Source: MPNP01 sp965221445
GTDB taxonomy: Bacteria; Pseudomonadota; Alphaproteobacteria; Rhodobacterales; Rhodobacteraceae
NCBI GenBank assembly: GCA_965221445.1
Contig: CBDCSF010000013.1
Span: 248,001 to 312,000, forward strand
Direction: 5' to 3'
DNA: 64,000 nt
This document shows, one piece after another, positions 61,298-64,000 of the stretch. The notes beneath the pieces are model-generated. The model made no database searches, was not told where the DNA came from, and saw only the letters and a program-made list of their open reading frames with translations. The translations under genes and the position numbers were made by a program. The first letter of the stretch is position 1; the number at the start of each line of letters is the position of its first letter.

Positions 61298-62038
61298 TTA
61301 AGCTGAAGCCATTAATTGGTTATGTTTACGTGCCATAAATTCCTTTGCCGTTTCGACTGCAACTGCTGCATCTCGACAATAGGCATCAGCGCCAATCGCT
61401 TTACCAAATTCCTCATTCAAGGGAGCACCTCCAACCAAAACGATTATGTCGTCCCTTAGCCCCAGCTCTTTTAATCTATCAATAACCACCTTCATATAAG
61501 GCATTGTTGTGGTCAATAGGGCCGACATACCGAGAATATCAGGCTGTTCTGCATCCATGGCCTCAAGATAATTTTCAACGGGGTTATTGATACCCAAATC
61601 AATTACCTCGAAACCAGCACCTTCCAGCATCATTGATACAAGATTCTTGCCAATATCGTGAATGTCTCCCTTAACCGTACCGATCACCATTTTACCCATT
61701 CTGGGGGCACCAGTTTCAGCCAGCAAAGGTTTAAGAATTTTCATTCCAGCCTTCATAGCGTTTGCGGAAAGCAGAACTTCCGGAACAAATAATATTCCAT
61801 CCCGAAAATCGATACCGACTATTCGCATACCCTCCACCAATGCCTCAGTCAAAATTTTGTAGGGCATCCATCCTCGTTCCAACAGAATATTTACACCCTC
61901 AATTATCTCCTCGTTCAACCCATCATACAGGTCATCATGCATTTGGGGAACAAGTTCATCATCAGGCAATTCTGATAGAATTATGTCATCTTCTTCATCT
62001 GTCACCTTGATTCCTCCCACACCGATGGTTTTTTTCAA
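61298..62038 (-). CDS. Methyltransferase corrinoid protein (MttC/MtbC-like)
   Basis: Cobalamin-binding carrier of a methyl group, 246 residues. Residues 30-110 are the helical cap (ILLERGWMPYKILTEALVEG), and residues 115-240 are the B12-binding domain with the signature DIHDIG at 125-130 (His127 coordinates cobalt), LLTTTMPYMK and VLVGGAPLNEEFG. It could accept methyl from the MttB-like enzyme at 21-22.5 kb and pass it on; the neighbour BHMT-like gene is a candidate acceptor. Pairing is inferred. Confidence 0.93.
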   Translation of the reverse strand: MKKTIGVGGIKVTDEEDDIILSELPDDELVPQMHDDLYDGLNEEIIEGVNILLERGWMPYKILTEALVEGMRIVGIDFRDGILFVPEVLLSANAMKAGMKILKPLLAETGAPRMGKMVIGTVKGDIHDIGKNLVSMMLEGAGFEVIDLGINNPVENYLEAMDAEQPDILGMSALLTTTMPYMKVVIDRLKELGLRDDIIVLVGGAPLNEEFGKAIGADAYCRDAAVAVETAKEFMARKHNQLMASA

Positions 62039-62146
62039 TCCAAAAAATTGAAATCATCAGAACTACATAAAAAAAATTTATTCAATGTAAACAATAATCA
62101 ACCACTCTAATATTCTAGATTGTTAAAAAAGTGACATAAATTAATT

Positions 62147-63157
62147 TTATTGTTTCCTTCTTCTTGAACTTTTCTTAGCCCTTTTCTTTTGTCCAGGATC
62201 AAAACTGGGGCTGCCCAGTAGGCTCTTTACCTCTTCATGCGTAGGTTTGGACCCAAGTGGTTTCATTTCCAACTGGTTTTTCATTTTTTCCAAATGCAGT
62301 GCAGTTGTTCCACAGCATCCTCCTATGATTTTTGCACCCGCGTTCCTAGCCAATTCGGCATAGATGGCCATAATTTCAGGAGATCCACTATAGTGGATTT
62401 CACCACATTTAATTTGAGGTATACCTGCATTCCCCTTCGCAATTACAGGTAATTCAGGATTTAATTCAGCAATTGCCAGGATAGTTAGAACCAGGTCTGA
62501 GGAACCAGCTCCACAATTTGCTCCAAAGCCTTCTGGCTTAATGTCCAGGTCCGAAACCAACTCAACCAGGTTCTTTGGTGTAAAACCCATCATGGTATAT
62601 CCGACGGTATCAAAACTCATAGTTCCACACCAGGGCATGTCAGCCAAATTACATGCTTCGTGGGCTGCAAGGAATTCCTCCTTGTCAGAAATTGTTTCAA
62701 TCCAAAGAACATCTGCTCCCCCTGACTTCAAACCTTCAGCCTGCTCATGAAAATACTCAACAGCACGGGAAAAGGTAAGAGTTCCCAAGGGCTCCATTAA
62801 TTCCCCGGTAGGTCCTATAGACCCAGCAATTATTGCAGAAAGATTTTGTTTATTTACAGCCTCAAAAGCTAATGAAGCTGACCTTTCTGCTAATTCAAAA
62901 CAAATATCTGCCGAACCATGGAGACTTAATCTGGAACGATTACACCCAAAGGAGTTGGTCAAAAATATATCAACACCTGCTCTAAGAAAAGATTCGTAAA
63001 GCTCAATAATCTTTTCAGGAAAATCTCTGTTCCATAATTCGGGGGCTTCACCTGATGCCAAACCCATATTGAATAAGTTGGTACCTGTGGCTCCATCAGC
63101 CAATAGCCAATCCCGGGTTTTGAGTAACTCTTGAATAGGTGATGCCATTTGCTTCAA
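62147..63157 (-). CDS. Homocysteine/betaine S-methyltransferase family (BHMT-like)
   Basis: 336-residue TIM-barrel methyltransferase. The N-terminal loop LLADGATGTNLFNMG and the zinc cysteines Cys215 (GFGANCGAG), Cys281 and Cys282 (GGCCGTTALHL) are all in place. Such enzymes transfer methyl from betaine, S-methylmethionine or methylcorrinoid to homocysteine. The basic C-terminal tail (KKRAKKSSRRRKQ) is unusual. It is between sufE and the corrinoid gene on the same strand; choline-type transporter and MttB-like genes are in the same window. Confidence 0.9.
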   Translation of the reverse strand: MKQMASPIQELLKTRDWLLADGATGTNLFNMGLASGEAPELWNRDFPEKIIELYESFLRAGVDIFLTNSFGCNRSRLSLHGSADICFELAERSASLAFEAVNKQNLSAIIAGSIGPTGELMEPLGTLTFSRAVEYFHEQAEGLKSGGADVLWIETISDKEEFLAAHEACNLADMPWCGTMSFDTVGYTMMGFTPKNLVELVSDLDIKPEGFGANCGAGSSDLVLTILAIAELNPELPVIAKGNAGIPQIKCGEIHYSGSPEIMAIYAELARNAGAKIIGGCCGTTALHLEKMKNQLEMKPLGSKPTHEEVKSLLGSPSFDPGQKKRAKKSSRRRKQ

Positions 63158-63200
63158 AATTCGTATTGATCTATTGATTTACTGATCTTATACGTTGGCA

Positions 63201-63647
63201 TCAGTTGGTATTCGAAGCTAGAATTTCGCATGAGAGATTTTTTATTTTTGTAACCATTGCCACCAAACCATTTGATCTCTGGTGGGAAAGATGATTTTGT
63301 AAATCCAGTTTCTGCAGTTCTGAATGGGCATCTATCCGAGACACTTGCTCGATTGTCAAGCCATTAAACAGTTTGGTAAGGATAGCAATCAGTCCCTTGA
63401 CAATAATGGCATCACTATCTCCCCTGAATTTGAAGATCAAACCCGAGTTTGATGGAATAAAGTCCATTACGAACCACACTTGACTGGCACAACCTTCAAC
63501 CTTGGTCGTCTTTGTCTTGTATTTTTCCTCCAACCCTGGCATGGATTTTCCAAGATCAATTATGTACCCATAACGATCCTCCCAAGTATCAAGAATTTCA
63601 AAATCCTGGATTATCTCTTCAAAAGCTGCAGTTGCCAATTTCCACAC
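63201..63647 (-). CDS. sufE: SufE cysteine-desulfurase activator
   Basis: Accepts persulfide from SufS for Fe-S assembly, 148 residues. The acceptor cysteine is Cys53 in VEGCASQVW, and the N-terminus DTWEDRYGYIIDLGKSMPGL is typical. It is encoded 43 bp before the BHMT-like gene on the same strand. Confidence 0.93.
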   Translation of the reverse strand: MWKLATAAFEEIIQDFEILDTWEDRYGYIIDLGKSMPGLEEKYKTKTTKVEGCASQVWFVMDFIPSNSGLIFKFRGDSDAIIVKGLIAILTKLFNGLTIEQVSRIDAHSELQKLDLQNHLSHQRSNGLVAMVTKIKNLSCEILASNTN

Positions 63648-63941
63648 ACCAAAACAAGTTAAATTTTGTTACCAAACATAGAAAACAACTAGGTCAAATT
63701 TATGTGGTTTTCAATTTAAATTTCAGTCATAGAGTACGAAAATAACTGATGAATAATTTCTGACGTGACTCTATCTGGTTTAGTTTTAACTCAGATGAAA
63801 ATTCAAACAAACTTCCAGGGTGTTAGGGACAACTTGAATCAATGAAATTTGATATGATACGATTTTATACCTATCGTATTGTGCTTGAACTAATTTGATC
63901 TTTTTTCCAAATTAGAAACAGATACGTAGGTAGGAGTTTTC

Positions 63942-64000
63942 ATGGTAGACACAACGTCCGAACAAGAAGACCGAGTTGTCTTCCTGTTTATGAAGAATTC
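63942..64000 (+). CDS. Partial gene running off the window
   Basis: An ATG preceded by a good AGGAG ribosome site starts a frame VDTTSEQEDRVVFLFMKN that is cut by the window end. Too short for a family call. Confidence 0.5.
   Translation, partial: MVDTTSEQEDRVVFLFMKN

Overview
The window looks like chromosome from a low-GC (roughly 40% by eye) alphaproteobacterium, probably a marine or heterotrophic relative of the Rhodospirillales or SAR116-type lineages; I cannot name the genus. Evidence for the class is the block ntrY-ntrX-trkA-trkH-hfq, a fused ispDF gene, a DUF1476 F1-ATPase inhibitor (zeta) gene beside purB, a DUF2852 protein, a class II (B12-dependent) ribonucleotide reductase and several osmolyte and TRAP uptake systems.

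Layout: 0.1-6.7 kb holds a membrane-anchored penicillin-acylase-family hydrolase and a choline/glycine-betaine ABC transporter with a fused double permease. 7-14 kb is hfq, K+ uptake (trkH, trkA) and the NtrYX two-component system. 14-17.5 kb is a gene-poor scar with two degraded copies of a DUF4338 (DruA-like) gene, a small coiled-coil tail-anchored protein and a cupin. 17.7-24.3 kb is ispDF, pgpA, an ammonium transporter, a non-pyrrolysine MttB-family methyltransferase and guaA.

24.3-31.7 kb is the most unusual part: six same-strand genes that look like one operon. They encode a four-TM coiled-coil protein, an anchored VWA-like protein, a MotA/ZorA-like channel protein with a long repeat-built tail, a MotB/ZorB-like OmpA-domain protein with an internal duplication, and two further membrane proteins. 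This resembles the motor half of Zorya defence, but no nuclease, helicase or other known Zorya effector is present. It is followed (31.8-33.4 kb) by transposon debris, including a broken IS1182-type transposase, and then by a second unknown cassette (33.5-36.0 kb) in which two paralogous cytosolic proteins flank a membrane/coiled-coil protein.

36-49.9 kb returns to metabolism: an ApbA/PanE-like reductase, an SDR, a P-loop ATPase next to metA, a TetR regulator, a TRAP transporter with a degenerate amidase-like protein, a two-domain thioredoxin/glutaredoxin-like protein, and ilvB-ilvN. 50.1-55.6 kb has an internally duplicated unknown protein and nrdJ with a tandem NrdR-box-like operator. 56-60.4 kb has tRNA-Pro(UGG), a DUF192 protein, pdxH, fabI, gpt, purB and the zeta subunit. 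60.5-63.7 kb carries DUF1638, a methyltransferase corrinoid protein, a homocysteine S-methyltransferase and sufE.

Functional themes: betaine/choline uptake, an MttB-like methyltransferase, a corrinoid protein and a BHMT-like enzyme together suggest methylated-amine or betaine demethylation feeding methionine and one-carbon metabolism. In both solute transporters the binding-protein gene is followed by a hairpin-plus-U-tract before the membrane genes, a plausible way to overproduce the binding protein.
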